Below, one piece after another: positions 1-6,150 of a stretch of DNA of 7,100 nt. Numbering within the stretch: position 1 is the stretch's first letter; every line of letters begins with the position of its first letter. The position numbers were made by a program, and so were the translations under genes. The DNA comes from Phycisphaerales bacterium UBA1926 (GTDB lineage: Bacteria; Planctomycetota; Phycisphaerae; Phycisphaerales; UBA1924): assembly GCA_002337215.1 (NCBI GenBank), contig DDFO01000026.1, positions 150,878 to 157,977 on the forward strand, in the 5' to 3' direction. The notes below the pieces were generated by a model, which did not search any database, was not told the DNA's origin, and saw nothing but the letters and a program-made list of their open reading frames with translations.

Positions 1-1
1 G

Positions 2-346
2 GCGGGCGGGATCTACGACATCGCGTTCATCGACACCGCGCCGGCGATCGTCGCGGGCGACGCCGCGACACTCTCGCAGCGGTGCGACGCGTCGATCCAG
101 GTGACCCGTGCGATGTCGGAGACCCGGGGCATGGTCGGACGCGTCAAGAACGAGTTCAGCGACGCCCCCGCCGAGATGCTCGGCATCATCGTCAACGCGG
201 TCCGCTCCGCCGCGGGCGGCTACATGAAGCGGAACATGCGCACGAGCACGCAGTACCACGCGGGCGAGACGGGCGAGGCGTCGTCTGTCCCCAACAACGC
301 GCCGGGCAAGCCCGAGCCTGTTCAGGCCGGAGAGAACGCCGCGTAA
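2..346 (+). CDS. C-terminal part of a CpsD/Wzc-type tyrosine kinase (polysaccharide co-polymerase ATPase), 5' truncated
   Basis: The reading frame is open from the window edge to TAA at 344-346, giving about 114 residues with the start outside the window. It opens with YDIAFIDTAPA, which matches the Walker B strand of bacterial tyrosine (BY) kinases and related P-loop ATPases (usually YDxVIxDTPP). The usual later features follow: a DAATLSQRCDASIQVTRA strand-helix, an MLGIIVNAV strand, then GGYMKRNM, the position where family members carry the GGYYY-like tail. In this family the ATPase autophosphorylates on C-terminal tyrosines and controls chain length and export of capsule or exopolysaccharide at the inner membrane. 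Only two tyrosines (GGY and TQY) are visible here, fewer than in classic Wzc tyrosine clusters. The tail is low-complexity and Pro/Glu-rich. The next gene starts inside its stop codon (TAATG), so the two are probably co-translated. Walker A lies upstream and cannot be checked. A ParA/MinD-like relative is the alternative. Confidence 0.72.
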   Translation, partial: AGGIYDIAFIDTAPAIVAGDAATLSQRCDASIQVTRAMSETRGMVGRVKNEFSDAPAEMLGIIVNAVRSAAGGYMKRNMRTSTQYHAGETGEASSVPNNAPGKPEPVQAGENAA

Positions 347-1380
347 TGTCAGCCCGCCGAGCCGATCGCGAACCCTCCCAGCCCCGCCGCGTCCTCGTGA
401 CCGGTGGGGCCGGTTTCGTTGGGTCGCATCTCGTGCGCGCGCTGGCAGGCCGGGGCGACGCGGTCACGATCATCGACGATTTCTCGACGGGCGCTGCCGG
501 GCGAACACCCGAGGGCGTCGAGGTCATCGAGGGCAGGCTCTCGGATCGGCTCGGGGAACTCGCCGGCCGCGACCCGTTCGACGAGGTCTACCACCTCGCC
601 GCCGCTGTCGGTGTGGACAAAGTGATGCACGAGCCCGTGCGCTCGATCGAGACCAACGTCGAGCAGACCGCCGCGCTGCTCCGTTTCATCGAGCGGACCG
701 GCGCGGGGCCCATGCTCTTCACGTCCTCCTCGGAGGTGTACGGCAAGCCGACCCGCCGGGTGTTCAGCGAAGACGACGACGTTGTGTACGGCCCGACCTC
801 TGTAACGCGATGGTCGTACGCGTGCGCCAAGGCGATCGATGAGTATCTCGCGCTGGGCCACCACCGCGACGGATCGGCGTCGTGCGTCGTCGTCCGGCTG
901 TTCAACACCGTCGGGCCGGGCCAGGTCGGCGCGTACGGCATGGTGCTGCCCCGCTTCGTGCGCGCGGCGATCGCCGGTGAGCCGATCCGCGTGTTCGGCG
1001 ACGGCAACCAGTCACGCTGCTTCTGCGATGTGCGGGACGTCATCGCGGTGCTGCCCAGGCTGCTGGCGGACCCCGCGCAGCACGGCCGGGTTTTCAATCT
1101 TGGGTCGGATGTGCCGATCACGATCCGCGCGCTCGCCGAGACCGTGCGCACGGTGCTCGGCTCGTCGTCGGTGATCGAGTTCGTGCCCTACGACGAGGCG
1201 TACCCGCCCGGCTACGAGGACCTGCAGTTCCGCAGGCCCGATCTCGCGCGGGTCCGCGCGGCGGTGGGCTTTGAGCCCGAGATCACCCTCGAGCGCACGA
1301 TCCGCGACATCGCGTCGGCGATCGAGGCCGAGGCCGACACGAAGAACGCGTCCACTCCCGGGGTCGGGGGGCGCGCATGA
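346..1380 (+). CDS. NAD-dependent nucleotide-sugar epimerase/dehydratase (extended SDR)
   Basis: A 344-residue protein of normal length for extended short-chain dehydrogenases acting on nucleotide sugars (GalE, UDP-glucuronate decarboxylase, dTDP-glucose dehydratase). Visible motifs: NAD-binding GxxGxxG at G20-G26 in GGAGFVG; acidic end of strand 2 in IIDDFSTG (D44/D45); HLAAAVGV at 83-90; TSSSEVYG at 126-133, giving the active-site Ser/Glu region; and the catalytic pair Y158-xxx-K162 in SYACAK. RLFNTVGPGQ follows at 184-193, then the substrate domain with VFGDGNQSRCFCDVRD. The C-terminal stretch with DEAYPPGYEDLQFRRPD resembles UDP-glucuronate decarboxylase/epimerase-like proteins, but the exact reaction cannot be read from sequence. 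The frame is open further upstream, but ATG 346 is preferred: it overlaps the previous stop (TAATG), has GGAGAG at 329-334 (a longish 11-nt spacing), and puts the Rossmann motif near the N-terminus. The context suggests it supplies a sugar for the glycan begun by the next gene's product. Confidence 0.9.
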   Translation: MSARRADREPSQPRRVLVTGGAGFVGSHLVRALAGRGDAVTIIDDFSTGAAGRTPEGVEVIEGRLSDRLGELAGRDPFDEVYHLAAAVGVDKVMHEPVRSIETNVEQTAALLRFIERTGAGPMLFTSSSEVYGKPTRRVFSEDDDVVYGPTSVTRWSYACAKAIDEYLALGHHRDGSASCVVVRLFNTVGPGQVGAYGMVLPRFVRAAIAGEPIRVFGDGNQSRCFCDVRDVIAVLPRLLADPAQHGRVFNLGSDVPITIRALAETVRTVLGSSSVIEFVPYDEAYPPGYEDLQFRRPDLARVRAAVGFEPEITLERTIRDIASAIEAEADTKNASTPGVGGRA

Positions 1381-2828
1381 TCCCGCCCATCACCGAGCTC
1401 GGATCGACCCGCACCCAGACCGTCGTCGGGCCCGAGATGATCGACGAGATCGAGTCGATCGGGCAGGGGCTGACCTCGCTGGCGGAGCGGCAGTCGCGGC
1501 TCGCGGACCTGGCCGGCATCGATTCGACGATCGCCCCGAGCTGGCTCGACGTCTTCAACGGCTACGCGGGCGTGCTCGTCGTGTCGTTCCTGATCGCACT
1601 GGTCGCGACCCCGATCATGCGGCACCTCGCGCTCGCGAACGGCGTGATCGATCACCCGACCGATCCTCGGAAGGTCCACCGCATGCCGATCGCCTATCTG
1701 GGCGGGGCCGCGGTGTATCTCGGGATCATGGGCGGCATCCTGTTCAGCTATTTCGGCGTCCATCAATCGTTCCTGGTCGAGTATCACGACCTGCCGGCGG
1801 TCGCGTTCGGGCGGCCCGACCCGCGGTTCGTCCCGCCCTGGATCCTGCTCGGGATCACCATCATCATGGTGATCGGGCTCATCGACGATGTGACGGGGAT
1901 TAGCCCGCGCGTGAAACTGGGAGGCCAGCTCCTCGCGGCCGCGGCGCTCGCCTACGGCGATATCGGTGTCAAGGTCGCGGCGGGTGTTCTCGCCCCGACG
2001 CTCGGTCAGCTCTTCGATAATCCCAGCCTGCAATTCGCGATCCCGCTCGGCACAGAGGTCCCCTTCCTCGGCTCGGTCGTCGAGATCGACGTGATCTACT
2101 GGACGGGGACCGCGGTTATCGCGGTCTTCGTGCTCGGCGCCTGCAACGCCTCGAACCTCATCGACGGGCTCGACGGGCTGCTCAGCGGCACGACCGCCAT
2201 CGCGACTATCGGCCTGCTCGCGATCTCGCTGCTCGTCGTCTTCACCGATCCCGGCCCGCGCGACGCCCAGCGCATCATCCTCTGCATGGCGCTCCTCGGC
2301 GGCTGCCTGGGCTTCCTGCCCCACAACTTCAACCCCGCGACGATCTTCCTGGGCGATTGCGGCTCGCTCATGCTGGGCTACACCACGATCGTCATCATCC
2401 TGATGCTCGGGGACACGGGGCGGACCGACCTGGTCGTCGCCGGTCTGATCGTCTACGCGATCCCGATCATCGATACTGTGCTTGCGATTGTCCGCCGGAA
2501 GATGGCGGGCAAGAGCATGTCCGACGCGGACTCCGACCACCTGCACCACATGCTCAAGCGGGCCTTCGGTGTGAAGGGCGCGGTCTTCGTGCTCTACGGT
2601 ATGGGGACGGGTTTCGCCGTCATCGGCGTGCTGCTCGCGGCCTCCGGGGTGCGGTTCGTCTACACGCTCGCCCTGCTCGTCGTCTCGTTCATCGTGGTCT
2701 ATTCGACCAAGATCGCGAGGCGGAAGGCGCACGAGGAGCAGTCGATGCGGATCGCGATCCCCCCGGCGAAGCCGACGAAGGCCCCGGCGCCCAAGCCCGA
2801 ACCGGTCGAGGCCGGGTCCGGCGCCTAA
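1377..2828 (+). CDS. wecA-like: WecA/TagO-like undecaprenyl-phosphate sugar-1-phosphate transferase (MraY family)
   Basis: A 483-residue polytopic membrane protein. The family transfers a HexNAc-1-phosphate, usually GlcNAc, from UDP-sugar to undecaprenyl phosphate, the first committed step of many lipid-linked glycans. The conserved cytosolic motifs are present in order: DHPTDPRKVHRMPIAYLGG at 92-110; the Mg-binding acidic pair D170-D171 in GLIDDVTG; NASNLIDGLDGL at 257-268 with D263 and D266; NFNPATIFLGDCGS ending at 330 with D327; and the HLHH motif at 388-391, the WecA-type His signature that argues against true MraY. About ten hydrophobic segments can be seen. Two oddities: about 60 residues precede the first membrane helix, where most relatives begin almost directly with it, and a Lys/Pro/Ala-rich tail covers roughly the last 25 residues. 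The ATG overlaps the upstream stop as ATGA, indicating translational coupling. The sugar specificity is inferred only. Confidence 0.9.
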   Translation: MIPPITELGSTRTQTVVGPEMIDEIESIGQGLTSLAERQSRLADLAGIDSTIAPSWLDVFNGYAGVLVVSFLIALVATPIMRHLALANGVIDHPTDPRKVHRMPIAYLGGAAVYLGIMGGILFSYFGVHQSFLVEYHDLPAVAFGRPDPRFVPPWILLGITIIMVIGLIDDVTGISPRVKLGGQLLAAAALAYGDIGVKVAAGVLAPTLGQLFDNPSLQFAIPLGTEVPFLGSVVEIDVIYWTGTAVIAVFVLGACNASNLIDGLDGLLSGTTAIATIGLLAISLLVVFTDPGPRDAQRIILCMALLGGCLGFLPHNFNPATIFLGDCGSLMLGYTTIVIILMLGDTGRTDLVVAGLIVYAIPIIDTVLAIVRRKMAGKSMSDADSDHLHHMLKRAFGVKGAVFVLYGMGTGFAVIGVLLAASGVRFVYTLALLVVSFIVVYSTKIARRKAHEEQSMRIAIPPAKPTKAPAPKPEPVEAGSGA

Positions 2829-2834
2829 CGCCGG
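2818..2834 (+). other. 6-bp GC hairpin across the wecA-like stop codon
   Basis: CCGGCG at 2818-2823 pairs with CGCCGG at 2829-2834 across a 5-nt loop that contains the TAA stop. It could weakly stall or end transcription of the polysaccharide operon. No T-rich tract follows, so it does not meet the usual rule for an intrinsic terminator. Confidence 0.3.
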
Positions 2835-2898
2835 TGACGCCGATTGCCAATCTTCATCCGAACTTTCGCGCAAGATCAGCCGATCCGCGGGCCCGCCG

Positions 2899-2904
2899 TA
2901 TACT
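2899..2904 (+). promoter_or_regulatory. Putative -10 element (TATACT) for leaderless parA transcript
   Basis: TATACT differs from the sigma-70 consensus TATAAT at one position. It ends 6 nt before the ATG at 2911, so a start site 7 nt downstream would fall on the A of the start codon. No Shine-Dalgarno sequence lies between them. No good -35 box is visible at 16-18 bp. It is one of three genes here with the same spacing. The rest of the 82-bp gap after the polysaccharide operon holds nothing recognisable except the small hairpin at its start. Confidence 0.5.
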
Positions 2905-2910
2905 GCCCGC

Positions 2911-3933
2911 ATGACGGACCACGACGATTCACGGACGAATCACCCCGGCCTCACCTCGGGCGCGCGCAGCCCCCGCCGGATCGCCTTCATGAACCAGAAG
3001 GGCGGGGTCGGCAAGACGACCACCACGGTGAACCTCGCGGCCGCCCACGCCGAGATGGGCATCCCCACGCTTGTTGTCGATCTCGACCCGCAGGCCCACG
3101 CGTCGCTGCACCTGGGCGTCGATCCGAGCGATCGGATGGACGACTCGTCGGTGTACGACATCCTGCTGGACCCCGGGGCGCACGATCACGCACCGATTCA
3201 TGACGCGATCGTACCGGTCACCGAGCATCTGTTCTGTCTGCCGAGCGAGACCGACCTCGCAGCCGCCGAGTTCGAGTTGGGCAGCGAGGCCGATCGGTTC
3301 ACGCGCCTGCGGACGGCGCTCGACTCGCTCGGCGACCGCTTCGGCGCGGTCTTCTTTGATTGCCCCCCCTCGCTGGGGCTGCTGACCCTCAACGGCTTGA
3401 GCGCCGCGACGGAGGTCATCATCCCGATGCAGGCCCACTACCTCGCGCTGCAGGGGGTGGGGAAGCTGCTGGAGACCATCGGCCTGCTGACGCGCGGCGA
3501 CCGGGCGATCAACCCCGATCTCACGGTCGCGGGCGTTGTCGTCTGCATGCACGACCACCAGGCTGCCCACACGCGCGAGGTCGTCGAAGATCTGGAGACC
3601 TTCTTCGCCGAGGCGAAGGAGATGCCGGGCCTGCCCTGGAGCAATGCCCGCGTCTTCGAGCCCGCGATCCGGCGGAACATCAAGCTCGCCGAGTGCCCGA
3701 GTTTCGGGCAGACGATCTTCCAGTACGCACCCGACGCGAACGGCGCGAAGGATTACGCGGCCCTCGCGGAGACGGTCTTCGGCGGGACGAAGCCGGAGTC
3801 GTCACTCGATACCGAGTCGGCTGCGTCAGCGGCAACTGACAATCCCGAGGCGTCGGATGCCGCAGAGGCCCCTGCACCGGAGCCCGCGGCCGAGGTGCAT
3901 GTGGTCACCGATCGGGTCGCCGAATCGGCGTAG
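2911..3933 (+). CDS. parA-like: ParA/Soj-family ATPase
   Basis: 340 residues; the ParA fold occupies about 22-292. It has the deviant Walker A motif with signature lysine, KGGVGKTT at 30-37 (K30 and K35), the DLDPQ motif at 57-61, and a Walker B/switch region FFDCPPSLG with D150. LTLNGLSAATEVIIPMQAHYLALQGVGKLLETI closely follows chromosomal ParA/Soj. RRNIKLAECPSFGQTIFQYAPDANGAKDYAAL is the usual C-terminal block. Such proteins bind DNA non-specifically as ATP dimers and position cargo, either a chromosome origin via ParB or other large complexes. No parB follows, so the cargo is unknown. After the fold comes an Ala/Glu/Pro-rich, probably disordered tail of about 48 residues, not typical of Soj. 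The N-terminal 20 residues are hydrophilic. ATG 2911 is supported by the TATACT element just upstream. The gene probably has its own promoter and lies 82 bp beyond the polysaccharide operon. Confidence 0.88.
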   Translation: MTDHDDSRTNHPGLTSGARSPRRIAFMNQKGGVGKTTTTVNLAAAHAEMGIPTLVVDLDPQAHASLHLGVDPSDRMDDSSVYDILLDPGAHDHAPIHDAIVPVTEHLFCLPSETDLAAAEFELGSEADRFTRLRTALDSLGDRFGAVFFDCPPSLGLLTLNGLSAATEVIIPMQAHYLALQGVGKLLETIGLLTRGDRAINPDLTVAGVVVCMHDHQAAHTREVVEDLETFFAEAKEMPGLPWSNARVFEPAIRRNIKLAECPSFGQTIFQYAPDANGAKDYAALAETVFGGTKPESSLDTESAASAATDNPEASDAAEAPAPEPAAEVHVVTDRVAESA

Positions 3934-3942
3934 ATTGATCCG

Positions 3943-4016
3943 GTGTGCCACGGCCGTCCCGGCCGTGTCTTTCAGACAGGTATGACGACCGCACGGCCGG
4001 GACGGCCGTGGCACAC
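3943..4016. repeat. Nested palindromic element, REP-doublet (REPIN)-like
   Basis: A perfect 25-bp inverted repeat: 3943-3967 pairs with 3992-4016 around a 24-nt centre (3968-3991). Each arm is itself a hairpin: CACGGCCG, 3-nt loop, CGGCCGTG (left 3949-3967 with loop TCC; right 3992-4010 with loop GGA). Each is preceded outward by GTGTGC or its complement. The element can therefore fold as one long stem or as two short hairpins, as in REP doublets mobilised by REP-associated tyrosine transposases. No T tract follows on either strand, so it does not look like a simple terminator. It fills the gap between the parA stop and the VanZ-like gene. Whether it is dispersed in the genome cannot be seen from one copy. 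No clear target-site duplication flanks it. Confidence 0.8.
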
Positions 4017-4038
4017 GGAAGAAGAGTGCAGCACACCG

Positions 4039-4434
4039 ATGGGTAAGGGTCTCGATCTTCTCTGCCGCCTCGCGTTCATCGCGATCGCGTTGACGCTGGT
4101 CACACTGACGCACTGGCCGAACCTGAAGGTCGACGCGGGCATCCCGCGGACCGACCTCTGGGCCCACGGCATCGCCTATTCCACATGGACCTTCGCCCTC
4201 ATCGCGACGGGCTGGCTCGCCCCCCGCGGCTCGTGGAAGAGCGTGGGCCTCGGCATGCCGATCGCCATGCTCTACGCGGGGATCGATGAGTACAGCCAGG
4301 GCATCCCGGGGCTGGGGCGATATGTCACGATGGAAGACTTCGCCGCCAACTGCATCGGCGTCTGGATCGGGGCGAGCGTGTGGGTGATGTACCTGCTCGT
4401 CCGGGATGCACGCTCGCTGCCGGGCCACCGTTGA
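4039..4434 (+). CDS. VanZ-like family membrane protein
   Basis: 131 residues with about four membrane-spanning segments, near 8-24, 43-60, 68-82 and 104-121. The VanZ-like pattern is clear: LTHWPNL after the first helix, a DLWAH motif (D39, H43), IDEYSQ at 82-87, and then MEDFAANCIGVWIG with D100, N104 and G107. VanZ in enterococci gives low-level teicoplanin resistance. The wider family is of uncertain function and is common near surface-polysaccharide and exosortase loci, which fits the operon upstream. The frame stays open through the palindromic element, offering in-frame GTG 3943 and ATG 3982, but those residues would be encoded by the repeat. ATG 4039 is chosen because the first helix begins right after it. 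A purine-rich GGAAGAAGAG at 4017-4026 may act as ribosome binding site, though 12 nt is a long spacing. Promoter unclear. Confidence 0.82.
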   Translation: MGKGLDLLCRLAFIAIALTLVTLTHWPNLKVDAGIPRTDLWAHGIAYSTWTFALIATGWLAPRGSWKSVGLGMPIAMLYAGIDEYSQGIPGLGRYVTMEDFAANCIGVWIGASVWVMYLLVRDARSLPGHR

Positions 4435-4458
4435 TCGCTTCCTGAAACGCGCCGCTTC

Positions 4459-5538
4459 TTAGTGCCGCTCACTATCGTTCTGCGGTGCGTTGTCCCACAC
4501 GTCCCGATGCTCCCCGTTGATGGTGGTCCCGTTCTGCATCACGGTCTTGACGTTGTTCAGGAAGTTGTGCGGGAAGGCCTGCGGCGTCTCGGACGCCTCG
4601 TCGAGCGTCGCGCGGTGCTCGTCGGCGAGCTCGATATCGAGCGCGTCGAGGTTCGACTCGAGCTGCTCCATCGTGCGCGCGCCGATGATCGTGCTCGTCA
4701 CGCCCGGACGCTCCTGCACCCACTTGAGCGCAACCTGCGCGGGTGACGCGCCCACCTTGTCGGCCACCGCGACCAGCGCGTCGATGATCTCGTACTGCTT
4801 CTCGGTGATGTTGATCCAGCCGCTCGAGGCCCGGCCCTCCGTCGGCTTCGTGTCGCGGGTGTACTTGCCGGTCAGGATGCCGCCGCCCAGCGGGCTCCAG
4901 GGCGTCACGCCCATGCCGAGCTTCTGCGCCATCGGGATCAGCTCGCCCTCGACCGTCCGCTCCTTGAGGCTGTACTCGATCTGCAGGGCGATGATGGGGG
5001 CGTAGTTGCGGATCGTCGATTCGTACTGCGCCATCGCGCACACCCAGGCGGGGTGGTCGGAGAGGCCGAAGTAGAGGACCTTGCCGGCGCGCACAAGGTC
5101 GTCCACCGTGCGCAGCAACTCCTCGATCGGCGCGTTCTGATCCCAGAAGTGCGCCCAGAGCAGGTCGATGTGGTCGGTCTGCAGCCGGCGCAGCGATTCC
5201 TCGACGGCGTTGATCATGCTCTTGCGTCCGCCGCCCCCGCCGTTGGGGTCGCCCTTGAACATGTTCCCGGTGCACTTGGTCGCGATGACGAGCCGGTCGC
5301 GCTTCGCGGGGTCCTTGCCGAGGTGGTCGCCGATGATCTTTTCGGAGTGGCCCTTGGTGTAGATGTTCGCGGTGTCGAGGAAGTTGCCGCCCCGGTCGAG
5401 GTAGGTGTCGATGACCCTGCCCGAGGTCTCGACGTCGGACCCCCAGCCCCAGTCGGTGCCGAAAGTCATGGTGCCGAGGCAGAGGGGGCTGACCTTGAGG
5501 CCGGACCGGCCGAGCGTGATGTAGTGGTCGAGGGGCAT
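4459..5538 (-). CDS. Aldo/keto reductase, NADP(H)-dependent
   Basis: 359 residues, TIM-barrel oxidoreductase. The catalytic tetrad is intact: D55 and Y60 in FLDTANIYTKG, K88 in IATKC, and H130 in LLWAHFWD. The early LGRSGLKVSPLCLGTMTFG (9-27) is the standard N-terminal signature, and the coenzyme-binding segment IIGARTMEQLESNL lies near 284-297. LQIEYSLKERTVEGE and TPWSPLGGGILTGKY are the usual substrate- and cofactor-side loops. It resembles the Tas/YajO-type group reducing small aldehydes or ketones; the natural substrate cannot be inferred. The frame is open 38 codons further upstream, but the start at 5538 is supported by AAGGAG at 5552-5547, 8 nt before the ATG, and by the family's usual N-terminus. 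The C-terminal extension of about 60 residues after the cofactor segment is common in this subgroup. Convergent with the VanZ-like gene (24-bp gap without a recognisable terminator) and divergent from the zinc-ribbon gene. Confidence 0.93.
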   Translation of the reverse strand: MPLDHYITLGRSGLKVSPLCLGTMTFGTDWGWGSDVETSGRVIDTYLDRGGNFLDTANIYTKGHSEKIIGDHLGKDPAKRDRLVIATKCTGNMFKGDPNGGGGGRKSMINAVEESLRRLQTDHIDLLWAHFWDQNAPIEELLRTVDDLVRAGKVLYFGLSDHPAWVCAMAQYESTIRNYAPIIALQIEYSLKERTVEGELIPMAQKLGMGVTPWSPLGGGILTGKYTRDTKPTEGRASSGWINITEKQYEIIDALVAVADKVGASPAQVALKWVQERPGVTSTIIGARTMEQLESNLDALDIELADEHRATLDEASETPQAFPHNFLNNVKTVMQNGTTINGEHRDVWDNAPQNDSERH

Positions 5539-5546
5539 AGTGGCGG

Positions 5547-5552
5547 CTCCTT
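5547..5552 (-). promoter_or_regulatory. Shine-Dalgarno (AAGGAG) of the aldo/keto reductase gene
   Basis: AAGGAG on the minus strand, 8 nt before the ATG at 5538. This is the only strong Shine-Dalgarno in the window and it fixes the start against the longer open frame upstream. Confidence 0.75.
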
Positions 5553-5576
5553 GGTGGTCTCGGGTGCGGCGTGAAG

Positions 5577-5600
5577 CGTCTGAAACGGTACGCTCAGACG
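5577..5600. promoter_or_regulatory. Palindrome with two-sided -10 element between divergent genes
   Basis: CGTCTGA (5577-5583) and TCAGACG (5594-5600) form a perfect 7-bp inverted repeat with a 10-bp centre, ending directly before the ATG at 5601. In and beside the centre, 5585-5594 reads ANNNTANNNT: TACGCT on the plus strand (5589-5594) and TACCGT on the minus strand (5590-5585), sharing the same TA step. The plus hexamer sits 6 nt before ATG 5601, as expected for leaderless mRNA. The minus hexamer would start the reductase message near 5578, leaving a leader of about 40 nt with its Shine-Dalgarno. The flanking repeat could be an operator for a dimeric repressor acting on both genes. Both roles are inferences. 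Confidence 0.4.
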
Positions 5601-6146
5601 ATGGCACGCGTCCTGTCATGGTCGGGCAAGGTCGAGGATGATCGCGGCGCACGCTTCGCGCCCCGGGTCACGGCGGAAGACCGCGTCTCGCTCCGCCTGC
5701 TGACGCGGAAGCAGATCGGCGAACGCCGCCGGTCCGACCCCGCGCGCCACGCCGCGATCACCCGCCTCGCTGTCCTCAGATCGATGGTCTCGCGGCGCGA
5801 CAAGGCGGTCGTCCTGCTCTCGTCCGCTGGCGCGATGACCGCGTTCGCGATCGTCGTGATGCGGAGCGGCCCCAGCAACAAAGTCGTCATGCCGATGGTG
5901 CTCGTCCTGGCGTACGCGATGCTGTTCGCCGCGTGGTGGACCGATGCTCGATCGCTGCGCCGGATGCGGGCCGAGTGCGCGACGCTCCCGCCCGGTTGCC
6001 TCTGCTGCGCGTACGACCTGGCCGGCGTGCCCACCGCCCACGATGGGTGCACCGTCTGCCCCGAGTGCGGCGCGGCGTGGGACTTCGACGCCATGGACAC
6101 TGACAAGGACACGGACAGGGAAACGGACAAGGACAGGGCCGACTGA
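5601..6146 (+). CDS. Two-TM protein with C-terminal zinc ribbon (planctomycete-type), function unknown
   Basis: 181 residues from ATG 5601. The basic N-terminal part (1-66, many Arg) is probably cytosolic. Two hydrophobic segments follow at about 69-86 and 96-113, joined by a short loop, then a basic stretch and a treble-clef or zinc-ribbon-like module: C133-x-x-C136, YDLAGVP, and C153-P-E-C156-G. This YDLxGxP...CPECG pattern is very common in planctomycete hypothetical proteins, whose role is unknown. The last 16 residues are an Asp/Thr/Lys repeat encoded by hexanucleotide repeats. An in-frame GTG at 5571 would add 10 residues. ATG 5601 is preferred because the palindrome and the TANNNT element precede it directly, but neither start has a good Shine-Dalgarno. 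Its stop is 4 bp from the stop of the convergent SDR gene. Confidence 0.7.
   Translation: MARVLSWSGKVEDDRGARFAPRVTAEDRVSLRLLTRKQIGERRRSDPARHAAITRLAVLRSMVSRRDKAVVLLSSAGAMTAFAIVVMRSGPSNKVVMPMVLVLAYAMLFAAWWTDARSLRRMRAECATLPPGCLCCAYDLAGVPTAHDGCTVCPECGAAWDFDAMDTDKDTDRETDKDRAD
6095..6136 (+). repeat. Seven imperfect hexanucleotide units (GGACAN)
   Basis: Units read GGACAC, TGACAA, GGACAC, GGACAG, GGAAAC, GGACAA, GGACAG. They encode the alternating Asp-x tail of the zinc-ribbon protein. Because each unit is 6 bp, gain or loss of units keeps the reading frame, so the tail length could vary between strains. Confidence 0.75.
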
Positions 6147-6150
6147 CGTC

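Noticed and set aside
82..345. Upstream extension of the epimerase frame to 82
   Set aside because: It overlaps the kinase-family C-terminus, is Arg/Gly-rich without motifs, and the Rossmann motif sits properly from ATG 346.
1212..2912. Long minus-strand open frame (566 codons) antisense to the WecA-like gene
   Set aside because: Composition is dominated by Arg, Asp, His and Glu, typical of the antisense frame of GC-rich coding DNA. The plus strand here encodes a protein with all WecA motifs.
3943..4016. Palindrome as a classical Rho-independent terminator
   Set aside because: No T-rich tract follows the stem on either strand, and the nested two-hairpin architecture fits a repeat element better.
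3943..4038. Longer VanZ-like protein starting at GTG 3943 or ATG 3982
   Set aside because: The extra residues would be encoded by the palindromic element and carry no family similarity; ATG 4039 directly precedes the first helix.
4435..4458. Terminator between the convergent VanZ-like and reductase genes
   Set aside because: No stem-loop or T tract is visible in the 24 bp.
5539..5652. N-terminal extension of the aldo/keto reductase to 5652
   Set aside because: A strong Shine-Dalgarno before ATG 5538 and the family's standard N-terminus favour the shorter form; the extension would overlap the divergent gene.
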